A stretch of DNA of 50,972 nucleotides from Gammaproteobacteria bacterium (GTDB taxonomy: Bacteria > Pseudomonadota > Gammaproteobacteria > Steroidobacterales > GCA-2729495), in NCBI GenBank assembly GCA_014337915.1, contig QUBU01000021.1, forward strand, positions 1 to 50,972, read 5' to 3'. Shown piece by piece: positions 35,884-45,144 of the stretch; within the stretch, counting starts at the first letter, position 1; the number at the start of each line of letters is the position of its first letter. The notes below the pieces were generated by a model. It did not search any database, was not told the origin of the DNA, and worked only from the letters and a program-made list of their open reading frames with translations. Position numbers and translations under genes: made by a program.

Positions 35884-36848
35884 AGGCGCTGGGACATTCC
35901 GGGCTGCGCGTCTCGGCAGTCGGCCTCGGCTGCATGAACTTCGGCATGGTCTGCAACCAGGCGGCGACTCGGGCCATCGTCGATGCGGCGCTCGATTGCG
36001 GCATCAACTTCTTCGACGTCGCCGACATGTACGGCGGCCCGCTGGGCGAAGCCGAGGCGCTGCTCGGCCGCGCCCTGGGCGCGCGGCGTCGCGAGGTGAT
36101 CCTCGCCACCAAGTTCGGCGGCCAGCGCGGCAGCCGCGAGCCCGGAGTGCGCGGCGGCGGTTCGCCGGCCTACATCACCCGCGCGGTCGAGGACAGCCTC
36201 AGGCGCCTGGGCACCGACTACATCGACCTCTACCAGCACCACTTCCCGGACGCCGCCACACCGCTCGAGGACACGCTGCGGGCACTCGATGACCTGGTCA
36301 CGCAGGGCAAGGTGCGCCACCTCGGCTGCTCGAACTATGATGCCGGGCAGCTGAAGGCGGCCAGCATCGCCGCGCGCAGCGGCCGCACCCACAGCTTCGT
36401 CAGCGCACAGAACCGCTACAGCCTCCTGTACCGCGACATCGAGCGCGAGCTGGTGCCCATTGCCCAGGCGCAGCAGGTCGGCATCCTGCCCTACTTCCCG
36501 CTGGAGAGCGGCCTGCTGACCGGCAAGTACCGGCAGGGCGCGACGCCGCCCGCGGACTCGCGCTTCGCACGCTGGCGCGGTGGCGGCGCCTTCGTCTCGC
36601 CCGGGCGCTGGGCCACGGTGGCACAGCTCGAGGAATACGGCGGCCGGATTGGCCGCTCGCTGCTCGACATCGCCATCGGCTGGCTGGCGGCACAGCCCTG
36701 GGTGTCGAGCGTGATCGCCGGCGTCACCAGTCCCGGGCAGGTCCGCGCCAATGTGCAGGCCGCTTCCTGGGAGCCGACCGCGGAAGACCTCGCGCGCATC
36801 GCCGCCATTGCACCAGTGCCGCCAGCGGCGCCGGCACCAGGGGGCTAG
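35874..36848 (+). CDS. Aldo/keto reductase
   Basis: A 324-residue NADPH-dependent (alpha/beta)8-barrel oxidoreductase. The tetrad is visible: Asp48 and Tyr53 (FFDVADMYG), Lys80 (LATKFGG) and His123 (IDLYQHH). HLGCSNYDAGQL and the C-terminal VSSVIAGVTSPGQVRANVQA cofactor loop match the YhdN/Tas-like class. ATG 35874 lies inside the end of the MFS gene. It ends directly against the convergent gene at 36849. Substrate probably a carbonyl intermediate of the local pathway (inference). Confidence 0.9.
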   Translation: MQLKALGHSGLRVSAVGLGCMNFGMVCNQAATRAIVDAALDCGINFFDVADMYGGPLGEAEALLGRALGARRREVILATKFGGQRGSREPGVRGGGSPAYITRAVEDSLRRLGTDYIDLYQHHFPDAATPLEDTLRALDDLVTQGKVRHLGCSNYDAGQLKAASIAARSGRTHSFVSAQNRYSLLYRDIERELVPIAQAQQVGILPYFPLESGLLTGKYRQGATPPADSRFARWRGGGAFVSPGRWATVAQLEEYGGRIGRSLLDIAIGWLAAQPWVSSVIAGVTSPGQVRANVQAASWEPTAEDLARIAAIAPVPPAAPAPGG

Positions 36849-37259
36849 CTAGCTGCGCCGGCGATCCTCGCGCTTGCGGCGCTCCTTGCCGGCATTGGGC
36901 ACCAGGCCACCAAAGCGCGCGAACATGTCGCGCCGGTCGCCGGACGTGCGCCGGTCGGCATGGCGTACGAAGCGGCAGCCGCAGCTGCCGCGGCCGCAGC
37001 CGGCCACCGGCAGGGCTGGCGCCCGCACCGCGAGATAGCGCGTGCCGGCCATGGCCAGCACCGCCTTGCAGGGATGATCGGCGCAGGGGCGGATCGAGAC
37101 TGCCGCGAAGGGATTACCCGGCCGCGCGGCCTCGCGGCGCGCCACGGGCGCCACCGGCCCGGCACGCACCAGGTCCCGCCGCCGCTGGAACTGCACCACG
37201 AGAAACGGCGTCACGACGCCGAGCGCCACGCCCGCCACGATCCAGGCCACCGTGCCCAA
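36849..37259 (-). CDS. Small membrane-anchored Cys-rich protein of unknown function
   Basis: A 136-residue protein: one N-terminal membrane helix (VAWIVAGVALGVVTPFLVVQF), a linker, then a compact domain with PCADHPCKA, GCGRGSCGCRF and HADRRTSGDRR and a basic tail. The Cys-x-Cys followed by H-x-DRR looks conserved and could bind metal. The start is a TTG at 37259 with GGAGGAG placed 8 bases upstream; a GTG four codons in is an alternative. I recall similar unnamed proteins in gammaproteobacteria but assign no function. Confidence 0.65.
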   Translation of the reverse strand: MGTVAWIVAGVALGVVTPFLVVQFQRRRDLVRAGPVAPVARREAARPGNPFAAVSIRPCADHPCKAVLAMAGTRYLAVRAPALPVAGCGRGSCGCRFVRHADRRTSGDRRDMFARFGGLVPNAGKERRKREDRRRS

Positions 37260-37326
37260 GTCACGATCTCCTCCACGTCCCGGTGCCATACATAACCCGG
37301 CGCGGCACCGGCCGCTGCGCCCTGTG

Positions 37327-38232
37327 TCACAGGAACGCGCGCCACCATGCCAGCGCCAGCAGCGCCGCGGCCGCCAGGCCGCAGCCCGCCTGCCGCCAGG
37401 GCTGCCCGGGACGCACCCCGCCCAGCGCATGCAGCCCGGTGCCGCCGAGAACGCCGGCGAGGAAGCCGGCGAGGTGGGCGAAGACATCGGTGTGCTCGTC
37501 ACCGGTGCCCGTGTAGGCGAGCAGCGCCACCGCCCCCACCGCCGGCGACCAGCGGCGCGCCCAGCCCGGCCGCTGCTGCCGCTGCCGGCGCGAGCTGCCG
37601 AGCACCACGGCCGCCACCAGTCCCAGCGCGGCGAACACCGCGGTTGAGGCGCCGATGCTGCGATGCTGGGCGACCTGCAGGAAGGCATTGGCCGCATTGC
37701 CGAGACCGGCCAGGGCCACGGTGCCGAGCGCCGCCACCCCGGACCCCAGGTGCTGACCGGCGAGGTAGGCGAAGAAGGCGCCGAAGACGATGTTGCCGAT
37801 GACGTGCTCGATGTCGGCATGCAGGCTGAGCGCGGTGACCACCCGCCACCACTCGCCCGCGCGCACCCGCCCGGCCACCAGCTCGCCGGCGCCGAGCCAG
37901 TCGAGGCCGAACAGCGCACTGACCTGCACCGCGTAGGCCAGGCTCAGCGCCACGATCCACGCGGTCGCCAGCGCCAGGCCGCGGCTCGGTGCAATCGCCG
38001 GCCAGGGCTCCACCAGGCGCTGCGGATTCTCGCGGCGGTACAGCCCGAGCTGGTCACGGGCGCGTGCGGCTGCCGCCTCCGGCACCATCAGGTGGCAGGC
38101 ATCCGGCTGCTCGGTGACAAAGTGCGCGATATCCATGGCCTTGAGCACCAGCGCCTGCTCCTCGCAGGGCCGGCGCGTGGCCGAGCTGAACACGCTCACC
38201 CAGTCCTCGGGCCGGGATCCGTCGGGCAGCAT
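37327..38232 (-). CDS. Rhomboid family intramembrane serine protease
   Basis: A 301-residue protein: about 80 cytosolic N-terminal residues, then six or seven membrane helices. Rhomboid signatures are EWWRVVTALSLHADIEHVIGN (His143, Asn147), GASTAVF with nucleophile Ser196, and AHLAGFLAG with catalytic His253. It therefore looks active. The substrate is unknown; the GlyGly-CTERM-like tail of the protease at 7998 is a candidate, although this is a general rhomboid and not clearly a rhombosortase. Confidence 0.88.
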   Translation of the reverse strand: MLPDGSRPEDWVSVFSSATRRPCEEQALVLKAMDIAHFVTEQPDACHLMVPEAAAARARDQLGLYRRENPQRLVEPWPAIAPSRGLALATAWIVALSLAYAVQVSALFGLDWLGAGELVAGRVRAGEWWRVVTALSLHADIEHVIGNIVFGAFFAYLAGQHLGSGVAALGTVALAGLGNAANAFLQVAQHRSIGASTAVFAALGLVAAVVLGSSRRQRQQRPGWARRWSPAVGAVALLAYTGTGDEHTDVFAHLAGFLAGVLGGTGLHALGGVRPGQPWRQAGCGLAAAALLALAWWRAFL

Positions 38233-38320
38233 GGCTGGCGTGCTCCGTGGCGCTGGCAGGAGCCCGTTCTTTTAGCGTCCCATGCATGGCCAGGCAAGGG
38301 CCGGGGCGCTGCGCCGGCTC

Positions 38321-38725
38321 TCAGTGCAGCCGTTCCCGCTGGCGCAGCAGCGCCGAGCGCAGGCGCTCGATCAGGTCGCGCTCGATATAGGGCTTGGTGA
38401 GGTAGTCGGCGACATCCGCGCGCATGGCGCGCACCGCGGTGGGCACGTCGCCGAGCCGCGTGAGGATCATCGCCGGGGCGAACACATTGTCCTGGCGCAG
38501 CCTGGAGATCAGCTCCAGCCCGGTCATGCCGGGCAGCTCCACCTCGGAGATCACACAGCAGTTCTCGCCACAGGTGGGGATCTCCTGCAGCAGGGCCTCG
38601 CCGGACTGGTAAGTGCGGGTGTTGTAACCGGCGCGCTCCAGCAAGGCCTTCAGGCTGGCGCTGTCGCCCGGGTCGCTGTCGACGACCAGTACGGTGTAAT
38701 CGCCGGGAATGAATTGCGTGCCCAT
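38321..38725 (-). CDS. Stand-alone response-regulator receiver domain with Asp-to-Glu change
   Basis: A 134-residue single-domain receiver, FixJ-like, with no output domain. The acidic pair (Asp16, Asp18 in VVDSDPGD), Thr89 (ILTRLGD) and Lys111 (YLTKPY) are present. The phosphorylation site, normally Asp before x-x-LPG, is Glu61 (ISEVELPGMTG). Glu at this place often mimics the phosphorylated state, so this may be an always-on or phosphorylation-independent adaptor. No histidine kinase is nearby. The gap 38726-38860 before it contains an AT-richer block, CTTAGGTAGTTGTCCGTAT on the minus strand, of unknown meaning. Confidence 0.88.
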   Translation of the reverse strand: MGTQFIPGDYTVLVVDSDPGDSASLKALLERAGYNTRTYQSGEALLQEIPTCGENCCVISEVELPGMTGLELISRLRQDNVFAPAMILTRLGDVPTAVRAMRADVADYLTKPYIERDLIERLRSALLRQRERLH

Positions 38726-38860
38726 GATCCGGTCACCGACGGCCCATGCTCCGGCAGGAGCACGGCATCCTCCGCTTGGCTCCAGACTCGCCGGTGAGTA
38801 TCAGGAGCGCGGCCGCGCGGGCCTATACGGACAACTACCTAAGGGCGGCCGGGCAACCGC

Positions 38861-39862
38861 TCAGAACACCTTGACATCGGGGATGTTGAACAGGGATTTC
38901 CATTCCCGGGCGATGAGCAGGTCCATCAGCTCGGAGGCCTGGCCGGCCTGCTTCTTTTCCATCTCGAAATGCAGCGTCGCCAGCGCCTCGTCGACCCGCG
39001 GCCCGAACAGGTAGCGCAGGTAGTCCATGGGGATGCGCGGCTCGTCCTCCTGGACGTCGCCCTCGGCGTCGAACGGCGGCGGCAGCATTGGCGGCACGTA
39101 GTAGACGTTGGGCTCGGTACCGAACTCCGGGTGCAGCGGCAGCGCCACCTTCCAGACGTTGACCAGCTTCCAGATCGGCCCATCGACATCGTCGATGAAG
39201 CCGACGAAGCGCAGCCGGCCCGGGCACTGGCGCGCGCAGGCCGGGGCCACGCCCTGCTCCACCCGCGGGAAGCAGAAGATGCACTTCTGCGAGCGGCCGC
39301 TGACGAAGTTGAAGTAGATCTTGTTGTACGGGCAGGCGCGGTTGCACTCGCGGAAGCCCTGGCACTTGTCCTGGTCGATCAGCACGATGCCATCCTTCTC
39401 GCGCTTGTAGATGGCGCGCACCGGGCAGGCTTCCAGGCAGGCCGGCTTCGTGCAGTGGTTGCAGAGCCGCGGCAGGTAGAAGTGGTAGTTGTTCGGGTAC
39501 GTGCCCTGGCTGCTGTCCTCGTCCCAGTTGGCACCCTTGCCCATGGGACGCTCCTGCGCCAGGCGGCTGGCCTCGCCCTTGAAATAGACCTGCTCGTGGT
39601 TGAGCGGGATGACATCGCCGTAGGCTTCCCGCGGCAGCAGCGTGCCGGGCTTCAGCCGGCCGCCCTGCCAGCCGCCGCCGTGTTCCTCCCAGCCGCGCGG
39701 GTAGCCGGGACCGGGCTTGGTCTCGACGTTGTTCCAGAGCATGTACTCCTGACCCGGCTCGTCGGTCCACAGGCTCTTGCAGGCCGCGGTGCAGGCCTGG
39801 CAGCCGATGCACTTGTTGAGGTCGATGACCATCGCGACCTGGTGACCCATCTGATTACCCAT
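38861..39862 (-). CDS. Type II DMSO-reductase-family iron-sulfur (beta) subunit
   Basis: A 333-residue NarH/EbdB/DdhB-like electron-transfer subunit. Four cluster motifs are visible: Cys18-21-24-28 ([11 protein letters not shown]), [26 protein letters not shown] and CIFC...CARQCPG. In the third, Phe replaces one Cys, as Trp does in NarH, indicating a 3Fe-4S cluster. It carries electrons from the alpha subunit. There is no Tat signal; it would be co-exported with alpha. ATG 39862 overlaps the TorD-like stop by 8 bases. No heme-b gamma subunit follows. Confidence 0.92.
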   Translation of the reverse strand: MGNQMGHQVAMVIDLNKCIGCQACTAACKSLWTDEPGQEYMLWNNVETKPGPGYPRGWEEHGGGWQGGRLKPGTLLPREAYGDVIPLNHEQVYFKGEASRLAQERPMGKGANWDEDSSQGTYPNNYHFYLPRLCNHCTKPACLEACPVRAIYKREKDGIVLIDQDKCQGFRECNRACPYNKIYFNFVSGRSQKCIFCFPRVEQGVAPACARQCPGRLRFVGFIDDVDGPIWKLVNVWKVALPLHPEFGTEPNVYYVPPMLPPPFDAEGDVQEDEPRIPMDYLRYLFGPRVDEALATLHFEMEKKQAGQASELMDLLIAREWKSLFNIPDVKVF

Positions 39863-40538
39863 GGGTAGCCTCCTGCGGCTCGATGATGGTCGAGGACTGC
39901 CAGGCAAGGTCGCTGGCAACGTAGTCCGCGAGGGCCGCGAGCACCCGGCTGTAGAAGGCGCCGGGCGCGAGCCGCTCCACCCCGGCGGCGAGCGCCGGCA
40001 CCCAGTTCGCGAGGTGGCGCGGTGCGAAGTCGGCCTGTGCCAGCTGCCAGGAGAGCCGTTCGCCGGAATCGCTGGCCTCGTGGTAGCAGAGGAAATGCAT
40101 GAACTCGAGTTCCACCGAGAGATGATCCGGCGCCCAGGCGAAGCGCTCGTCGAGGCGGTAGCCGAAGAAATCGTAGAACCGCACCAGGTCCTCGCGGGTG
40201 CCGGCCTTCTGGCCGGTGAGCAGGTCCTCGCGGATCGGTGCCGGCGGGCCCTGGCTGCCGACCTCGAACAGGCCGCTGTACCCGGCCTTGAGCTCCTCGG
40301 GATCGGCCGCGATGAACTCCTCGAGCAGCACCACAATCGCCGGCGGCAGCAGCGCGCCCGCGGCGGCCAGCCGGCTGCGTACGGCGGCCTGCGCCTCCAC
40401 ATCGTGGGGCGAGGCGGTGAGTTCGGAGAACGCTGCGTAGCAGAGGGAGCGCTGTGGCGCCGTCGCCTCCGGATCGCGGCTGGCGGCAATGCCGCGCAGC
40501 GGACCCGGTTCCGCTGCGGCGCCGGCCGTAGCGCTCAT
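39855..40538 (-). CDS. TorD/DmsD-like molybdoenzyme chaperone
   Basis: A 227-residue all-helical cytosolic chaperone that would hold the alpha subunit until cofactor insertion and Tat export. Typical stretches are YSGLFEVGSQGPPAPIREDLLTG, LVRFYDFFGYRLDE, DHLSVELEFMHFLCYHE and DFAPRHLANWVPAL. It sits between alpha and beta genes with 4- and 8-base overlaps, so all three are translationally coupled. Confidence 0.9.
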   Translation of the reverse strand: MSATAGAAAEPGPLRGIAASRDPEATAPQRSLCYAAFSELTASPHDVEAQAAVRSRLAAAGALLPPAIVVLLEEFIAADPEELKAGYSGLFEVGSQGPPAPIREDLLTGQKAGTREDLVRFYDFFGYRLDERFAWAPDHLSVELEFMHFLCYHEASDSGERLSWQLAQADFAPRHLANWVPALAAGVERLAPGAFYSRVLAALADYVASDLAWQSSTIIEPQEATHG

Positions 40539-43312
40539 GCCCGGCCTCCCGCGCCCACGGCCGCCTTCTCGAAATTGCAGGTGAAATCGCGGTAGGTCTG
40601 GTTGGGCGCGTAGGCCAGCGGCCGGTAGCCGAGGTGGCCGTAGTCGCCGGCCATGGTGGTGGGCTTGATCAGCCCACCGGTGGGAATGACGGCGCTGAAG
40701 TTCTGCCCGCCGCGGAACATCAGCGGATCCCAGCCGTGGTACATGAACAGCATGCCCGGCTGGATGCCGGCGCTGAGGTGCGCCATGGCGATGAATTCCC
40801 CGGCCGGGTTGAACACGCGGATCAGGTCGCCGTCGGCCACGCCGCGCGCGCGTGCGTCGTCAGGGTTGACGTAGATGTCGGGCTCGCCGCGCTGCAGGCT
40901 CACCAGCAGCTTGTCGTCGCGCCACATGCTGTGGATGCCGTGGCGCGCGTGGCCCATGGTCATCTGCAGCGGATAGCCCTCGAGGCGCAGCGGGTCGCGG
41001 TGGCCGGGCAGCTGCTCGTCGAATTCGAGGAACCACTCGTGGTCGATGTAGAACTGCTGGCGGCCCGTGAAGGTCTCGTAGGGCTGCTTGTGGCGCACGC
41101 TGCGGGTGATGTCCTCGTGGTAGGGCGAACCGGCCTGGTCCCACATGACGCCCGCGGAGTCATCGACGCGGACGATGCCCCGGGCGGCGAGTTCGTCGAA
41201 GGTCATCTTCGGCAAGCCCTGGGTGGTGTTGATGAGGTACTGCGCGACATCCTTGACGCTACGGATGCGCCCGCCCATGGTGTAGTAGTCGAGTGCGCGA
41301 GCGTAGTCGCGGCGCACCGAGCGGCCGTCGACCTCGTCGCGCACCGCCGGCGTGCGCCGCTCCCGCGCGCGGCGCGCGATGGCCGCGATCAGCCGCCGAT
41401 TGGCCTCCCAGTCGTTGACCGCCTCGCCTAGCGGCGGCACGGCTTCATCGAGCACCTGCACGTAGGGCATGCGCGCCTGGAGCATCAGGTCCTGGCGCTC
41501 GTAGTGATGCGCGATCGGCAGTACGTAGTCGGCATTGTGCGCGGTCACGCTCATGTCGGGCGTGAGTACCACGACGGTCTCCAGCTTCTCGAAGGCCTCG
41601 CGCCGCCACTGGTTGCCCGAGGCGCGCCAGTTGAGGGCGTTCTCGCCGGCGAAGAACGCCATCTTCCAGCCCTGCTCGCTGTAGCTCGGGAACCAGTCCT
41701 CGCGGATGCTGTACTGGTAGCGCTCGTCGTAAAGCTCCGCCAGCTCCGCGCCGTAGATGGCGCGGTTCTGTTCCTTGAGCTTCGCGTGGTCGTAGTCCCA
41801 GGTGGTGCTGGAGATCATGCGCAGTGCCGGGCCGATGTCGGCGAAGGCGAAGGCCGACAGGCCACGGCCTTTGGGCGCGTTGCCGAACTGGATACCGCTG
41901 CCCTCGGGTCCGATGTTGCCGGTGAGTGACAGCATCAGCAGCATCGCCCGCTGCAGCATGTCGCCATGCAGCCACTTGCAGGCGGAATAACCGGTGTAGA
42001 TCATCGCCGGTTGCGCGCTGGCGAAGCTGCGGGCGATGCGCCGGATCAGCTTCGGGCTCATGCCGGTGATGGCCGCGACCTTCTCCGGCGTGTGCGCGGC
42101 GGCCTTCAGCTTCAGCAGCTCGAAGACCGTGGTGCACTCGACCTCGCCGTCCAGGGTATCGACCTTCCAGCGGCCCTCCAGCGCCGGGCGGATCGCGCCG
42201 AGGTCCAGGGTCTCGAAGCGCAGCCGGTCGCGGCCCACGGGCGGGTCCGCCAGCCCGGTGCCGGGCGCCTGCACCACGCGGCCGGCCGCCTCGTCCCACA
42301 GGTAGTAGACGTTCTCCCGTACCGCCAGCTTGCCCACCAGCGAGCGGTCCTCGCCGCGGAGGAACTCGCGGGTATCGAGCCGCACCAGGAACGGCAGGTC
42401 GGTCTGCTCGCGGATGTAATCGGCCTTGTAGAGCCGCTCCTCGAGGATGACGCTGACGAAGGCCATGGCCAGCGCCAGGTCGGTGCCCGGCTTCGGGTTG
42501 GCCCACAGGCTGGAGTGCATGGCGGTGGGCGTGAATTCCGGGGAGATGGCGATGACCTCGGTGCCGTTGTAGCGCGCCTCCCAGAAGAAATGCGCGTCGG
42601 GGATGCGCGTCACCGCTGGGTTGGCCATCCACACCAGCACGCAGCGCGCCTTGAAGATCGCCGCCAGCGTGTCGCCGGTGTAGACCGCGCCCAGCGTCAT
42701 GAAGACCCCGGTCGGCAGGTCGCCGACGCCGGAGTAGAACTCCGGCACCGTGACGCCGGTGATGTTGGCGAAGCGGGCCAGCGACGCAAACGAGGCCATC
42801 TTGATCGACATCTGCGTGCCGCTGCCGTAGGTGATGCACTGCGGGCCGCGGCTGGTGGCGAGGTCGAGGAAGCGGTCGGCAATCTCGGTGGTGGCCTGCT
42901 CCCAGCTGATGCGCTGCCACTTGCCGGAGCCGCGCTCGCCGGCGCGCTTCATCGGATAGAGCACGCGCTGCGGGCCGTACATGTACTTGGCGTGGCGCAG
43001 GCCCTTGTTGCAGCCGCGTGGCCCGTAGTCCGGCACGTCGGCGCCCGAGGGCGCGTACATGCCCTGCTGCTCCTCGCGCCAGACGATGCCGTTCTTCACG
43101 TAGACGTTGAAGGCACAGGTGCCCGCGCAGTTGGTGCCGTGGGTACCGTGGGTGACACGATCCCAGGTCCACTTGTTGCGCATCAGGTCTTCCCAGCGCC
43201 GGTAGGCCGGGCCGGCCGGCGCCGGTGTCGCCGCCACCGCGTAGCGCAGGCTGAGCGCGGCGGCCGCGCCCGCGGCCTGCATGAACTTTCGCCTGTCGGT
43301 GGTAGCTGGCAT
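40535..43312 (-). CDS. Type II DMSO-reductase-family molybdenum (alpha) subunit
   Basis: A 925-residue Mo-bisPGD enzyme with a Tat signal (DRRKFMQAAG). The FS0 cluster motif is His58-x3-Cys62-x3-Cys66-x34-Cys101, the NarG-type spacing. Asp198 in GVGDLPTG is the candidate Mo ligand, so it belongs to the clade of ethylbenzene dehydrogenase, dimethylsulfide dehydrogenase and steroid C25 dehydrogenase as well as chlorate and selenate reductases. It therefore acts in the periplasm; whether it oxidises a hydrocarbon or reduces an oxyanion cannot be told. MoeA is divergent and a HiPIP gene is close. Confidence 0.9.
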   Translation of the reverse strand: MPATTDRRKFMQAAGAAAALSLRYAVAATPAPAGPAYRRWEDLMRNKWTWDRVTHGTHGTNCAGTCAFNVYVKNGIVWREEQQGMYAPSGADVPDYGPRGCNKGLRHAKYMYGPQRVLYPMKRAGERGSGKWQRISWEQATTEIADRFLDLATSRGPQCITYGSGTQMSIKMASFASLARFANITGVTVPEFYSGVGDLPTGVFMTLGAVYTGDTLAAIFKARCVLVWMANPAVTRIPDAHFFWEARYNGTEVIAISPEFTPTAMHSSLWANPKPGTDLALAMAFVSVILEERLYKADYIREQTDLPFLVRLDTREFLRGEDRSLVGKLAVRENVYYLWDEAAGRVVQAPGTGLADPPVGRDRLRFETLDLGAIRPALEGRWKVDTLDGEVECTTVFELLKLKAAAHTPEKVAAITGMSPKLIRRIARSFASAQPAMIYTGYSACKWLHGDMLQRAMLLMLSLTGNIGPEGSGIQFGNAPKGRGLSAFAFADIGPALRMISSTTWDYDHAKLKEQNRAIYGAELAELYDERYQYSIREDWFPSYSEQGWKMAFFAGENALNWRASGNQWRREAFEKLETVVVLTPDMSVTAHNADYVLPIAHHYERQDLMLQARMPYVQVLDEAVPPLGEAVNDWEANRRLIAAIARRARERRTPAVRDEVDGRSVRRDYARALDYYTMGGRIRSVKDVAQYLINTTQGLPKMTFDELAARGIVRVDDSAGVMWDQAGSPYHEDITRSVRHKQPYETFTGRQQFYIDHEWFLEFDEQLPGHRDPLRLEGYPLQMTMGHARHGIHSMWRDDKLLVSLQRGEPDIYVNPDDARARGVADGDLIRVFNPAGEFIAMAHLSAGIQPGMLFMYHGWDPLMFRGGQNFSAVIPTGGLIKPTTMAGDYGHLGYRPLAYAPNQTYRDFTCNFEKAAVGAGGRA

Positions 43313-43351
43313 AGTGGCCGGGAGACTATGGGAAGGCCCCGCGGCGGGGCA

Positions 43352-43363
43352 TGACAATTATCA
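43352..43363. promoter_or_regulatory. Short AT-rich imperfect palindrome before moeA
   Basis: TGACAATTATCA stands out in the 55-base divergent gap between the molybdoenzyme and moeA, next to a small GC hairpin (GCCCCG-CGG-CGGGGC, 43336-43350). It is not the same arrangement as the 18-bp operator and does not match an FNR box. It may be part of a promoter or regulator site. Confidence 0.3.
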
Positions 43364-43367
43364 CCCA

Positions 43368-44615
43368 ATGATCAGCTACGCCGCTGCACTGGACATCCTC
43401 GCTTCGGCCGCCACGCCGCTGCCCGCCGCGAACCTGCCCTGCAACCCGGCGGCGGGGCTCACCGCCGCCGCCGACCTGGCCAGCAGCGTGGCCGTGCCGC
43501 CCTTTGCCAATGCAGCCATGGATGGCTTCGCCCTGCGCAGCATCGACACGCAGGGCGCCAGCGCGGAGGCGCCGCTGCGGCTCGCCGTAGCCGGCAGCAT
43601 CCCGGCCGGCAGCGCGGCACCGGCGGCGACCGCGGCCGGCCTCGCCTGGGAAATCATGACCGGTGCGCCCCTGCCGGAGGGCTGCGATGCCGTGGTGGCC
43701 GTCGAGCGCGCCGAGGTGCAGCGCGACACGGCGGGCCGGCCGCAGGCGCTGCTGCTGCGCGAGCCGCTGGCCGCGGGGCGCAACCGCCGCGATGCCGGCG
43801 AGGACTTCCGCCCCGGTGGGCGCCTGCTCGCCGCCGGGCGCGCCATCGATGCGCCGGCCATCATGGGCCTCGCGGCCACCGGCACCACGACGCTGCTGGC
43901 GCGCCCCGCGCCACGGGTGGCGGTGATCGCCACCGGCAGCGAACTCTCCGGTGCGCCGACGCTCGGGGCCGGCCTGATCCGCGACAGCAACCGGCCCTAC
44001 CTGGCGGCGATGCTCACGCAGCTGCAGCTGCCGCTCACTGGCAGCACCGCGGTCGCCGACGAACCCGCCGCCTTCACGCAGGCCCTGGCCGCCGCGCTCG
44101 ACGGCGCCGACCTCGTCATCACCACCGGCGGCGTTTCCGCCGGACGCCTGGACTTCGTGCCCGCGGCGATCACGGCGATGGGCGGCGAGACGCTGTTTCA
44201 CAAGGTCGCGATCCGGCCCGGCAAGCCACTGCTCGCCGCGCGCTTCGGCCGGCGCCTGGTGCTGGCGCTGCCGGGCAATCCGATGGCGGTGGCGGTCGGG
44301 CTGCGCTTCTTCGTGCTGCCGGCACTGCGCGCACTGGCCGGCCGCGCTCCCGAGCCGCGGCTGCGCGCCCGCGCGCTCGATGCCATCCACAGCCGCAAGG
44401 GCCTGACCTTCTTCGCCAAGGCCCGCGCGCATGTGGACGCACAGGCATCGCTCTGCGTCAGCGCGCTGCCGGGACAGGAGTCATTCCGCATCGCACCGCT
44501 GCTCGCGGCGAACTGCTGGGCGATCCTCGACGCCGAGCGCGGCGGCGTCGCCGCCGGCGAACTGCTCGACGTCGCGCCGCTGCTGCCCGGGGAGTTTCCG
44601 GCCGGCGCTCATTGA
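43368..44615 (+). CDS. moeA: Molybdopterin molybdenumtransferase
   Basis: A 415-residue cytosolic enzyme inserting molybdate into adenylated molybdopterin. Segments are PPFANAAMDGFALR, IMTGAPLPEGCDAVV, VAVIATGSEL, DLVITTGGVSAGRLDFV, FHKVAIRPGKPL and ALPGNPMAV, covering the linker, MogA-like and C-terminal domains. The start at 43368 gives the usual N-terminus; the frame is open upstream into the divergent gene. It would serve both molybdenum enzymes in the window, although the aldehyde-oxidase type needs a different cofactor form. Confidence 0.93.
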   Translation: MISYAAALDILASAATPLPAANLPCNPAAGLTAAADLASSVAVPPFANAAMDGFALRSIDTQGASAEAPLRLAVAGSIPAGSAAPAATAAGLAWEIMTGAPLPEGCDAVVAVERAEVQRDTAGRPQALLLREPLAAGRNRRDAGEDFRPGGRLLAAGRAIDAPAIMGLAATGTTTLLARPAPRVAVIATGSELSGAPTLGAGLIRDSNRPYLAAMLTQLQLPLTGSTAVADEPAAFTQALAAALDGADLVITTGGVSAGRLDFVPAAITAMGGETLFHKVAIRPGKPLLAARFGRRLVLALPGNPMAVAVGLRFFVLPALRALAGRAPEPRLRARALDAIHSRKGLTFFAKARAHVDAQASLCVSALPGQESFRIAPLLAANCWAILDAERGGVAAGELLDVAPLLPGEFPAGAH

Positions 44616-44715
44616 GCGGCACGTAGAATCCCGTATACCCGCGATCGCTGCCTGCCGATAATGCTGGCCCGCGGCCGTCGCCGGCCTCGTGCGGACAGGA
44701 CAAAAAGGAGCAGAA

Positions 44716-45114
44716 ATGTACCCGGTGCTGAAGGCCATCCACCTCACCGCCATCGCCACGACCATCACGCTGTTCATGCTGCGTGCAGTCTGGGCCTTCC
44801 AGGGTTCGGCGCGGCTGCGGATGCCGATCATGCGCTGGCTGCCGCATGCCAACGACACCGTGCTCCTCGTGAGTGCACTGGCCACCGCCGCGGTGCTCGG
44901 CCAGTATCCGTTCGTGAACGACTGGCTGACGGCCAAGGTCCTCGCGCTGCTCGCCTACATCGTGCTCGGCCACATCACGCTCTGGCGCTGCCGCAACAAC
45001 CAGCAGCGCGCACTGTGGTTCACCGCCTCGCTGGCCTGCTTCGCTTACATCCTGCTGGTGGCGCGCTGCCACGACCCGCGCGCCTGGCTCTGCGCGCAGA
45101 GCCTGCTCGCCTAG
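44716..45114 (+). CDS. SirB2-like membrane protein
   Basis: A 132-residue, four-helix inner-membrane protein of the SirB family (MYPVLKAIHLTAIATTITLFMLR, LRMPIMRWLPHANDTVLLVSALA). Function is not known; the His residues near helices 1 and 3 resemble those of small heme- or quinone-linked proteins. AAGGAG 5-6 bases before ATG 44716 sets the start. It is convergent with the HiPIP gene across the hairpin at 45145. Confidence 0.82.
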   Translation: MYPVLKAIHLTAIATTITLFMLRAVWAFQGSARLRMPIMRWLPHANDTVLLVSALATAAVLGQYPFVNDWLTAKVLALLAYIVLGHITLWRCRNNQQRALWFTASLACFAYILLVARCHDPRAWLCAQSLLA

Positions 45115-45144
45115 CCCCGCGTCCGGCGGTACCCCGAAACGCAG

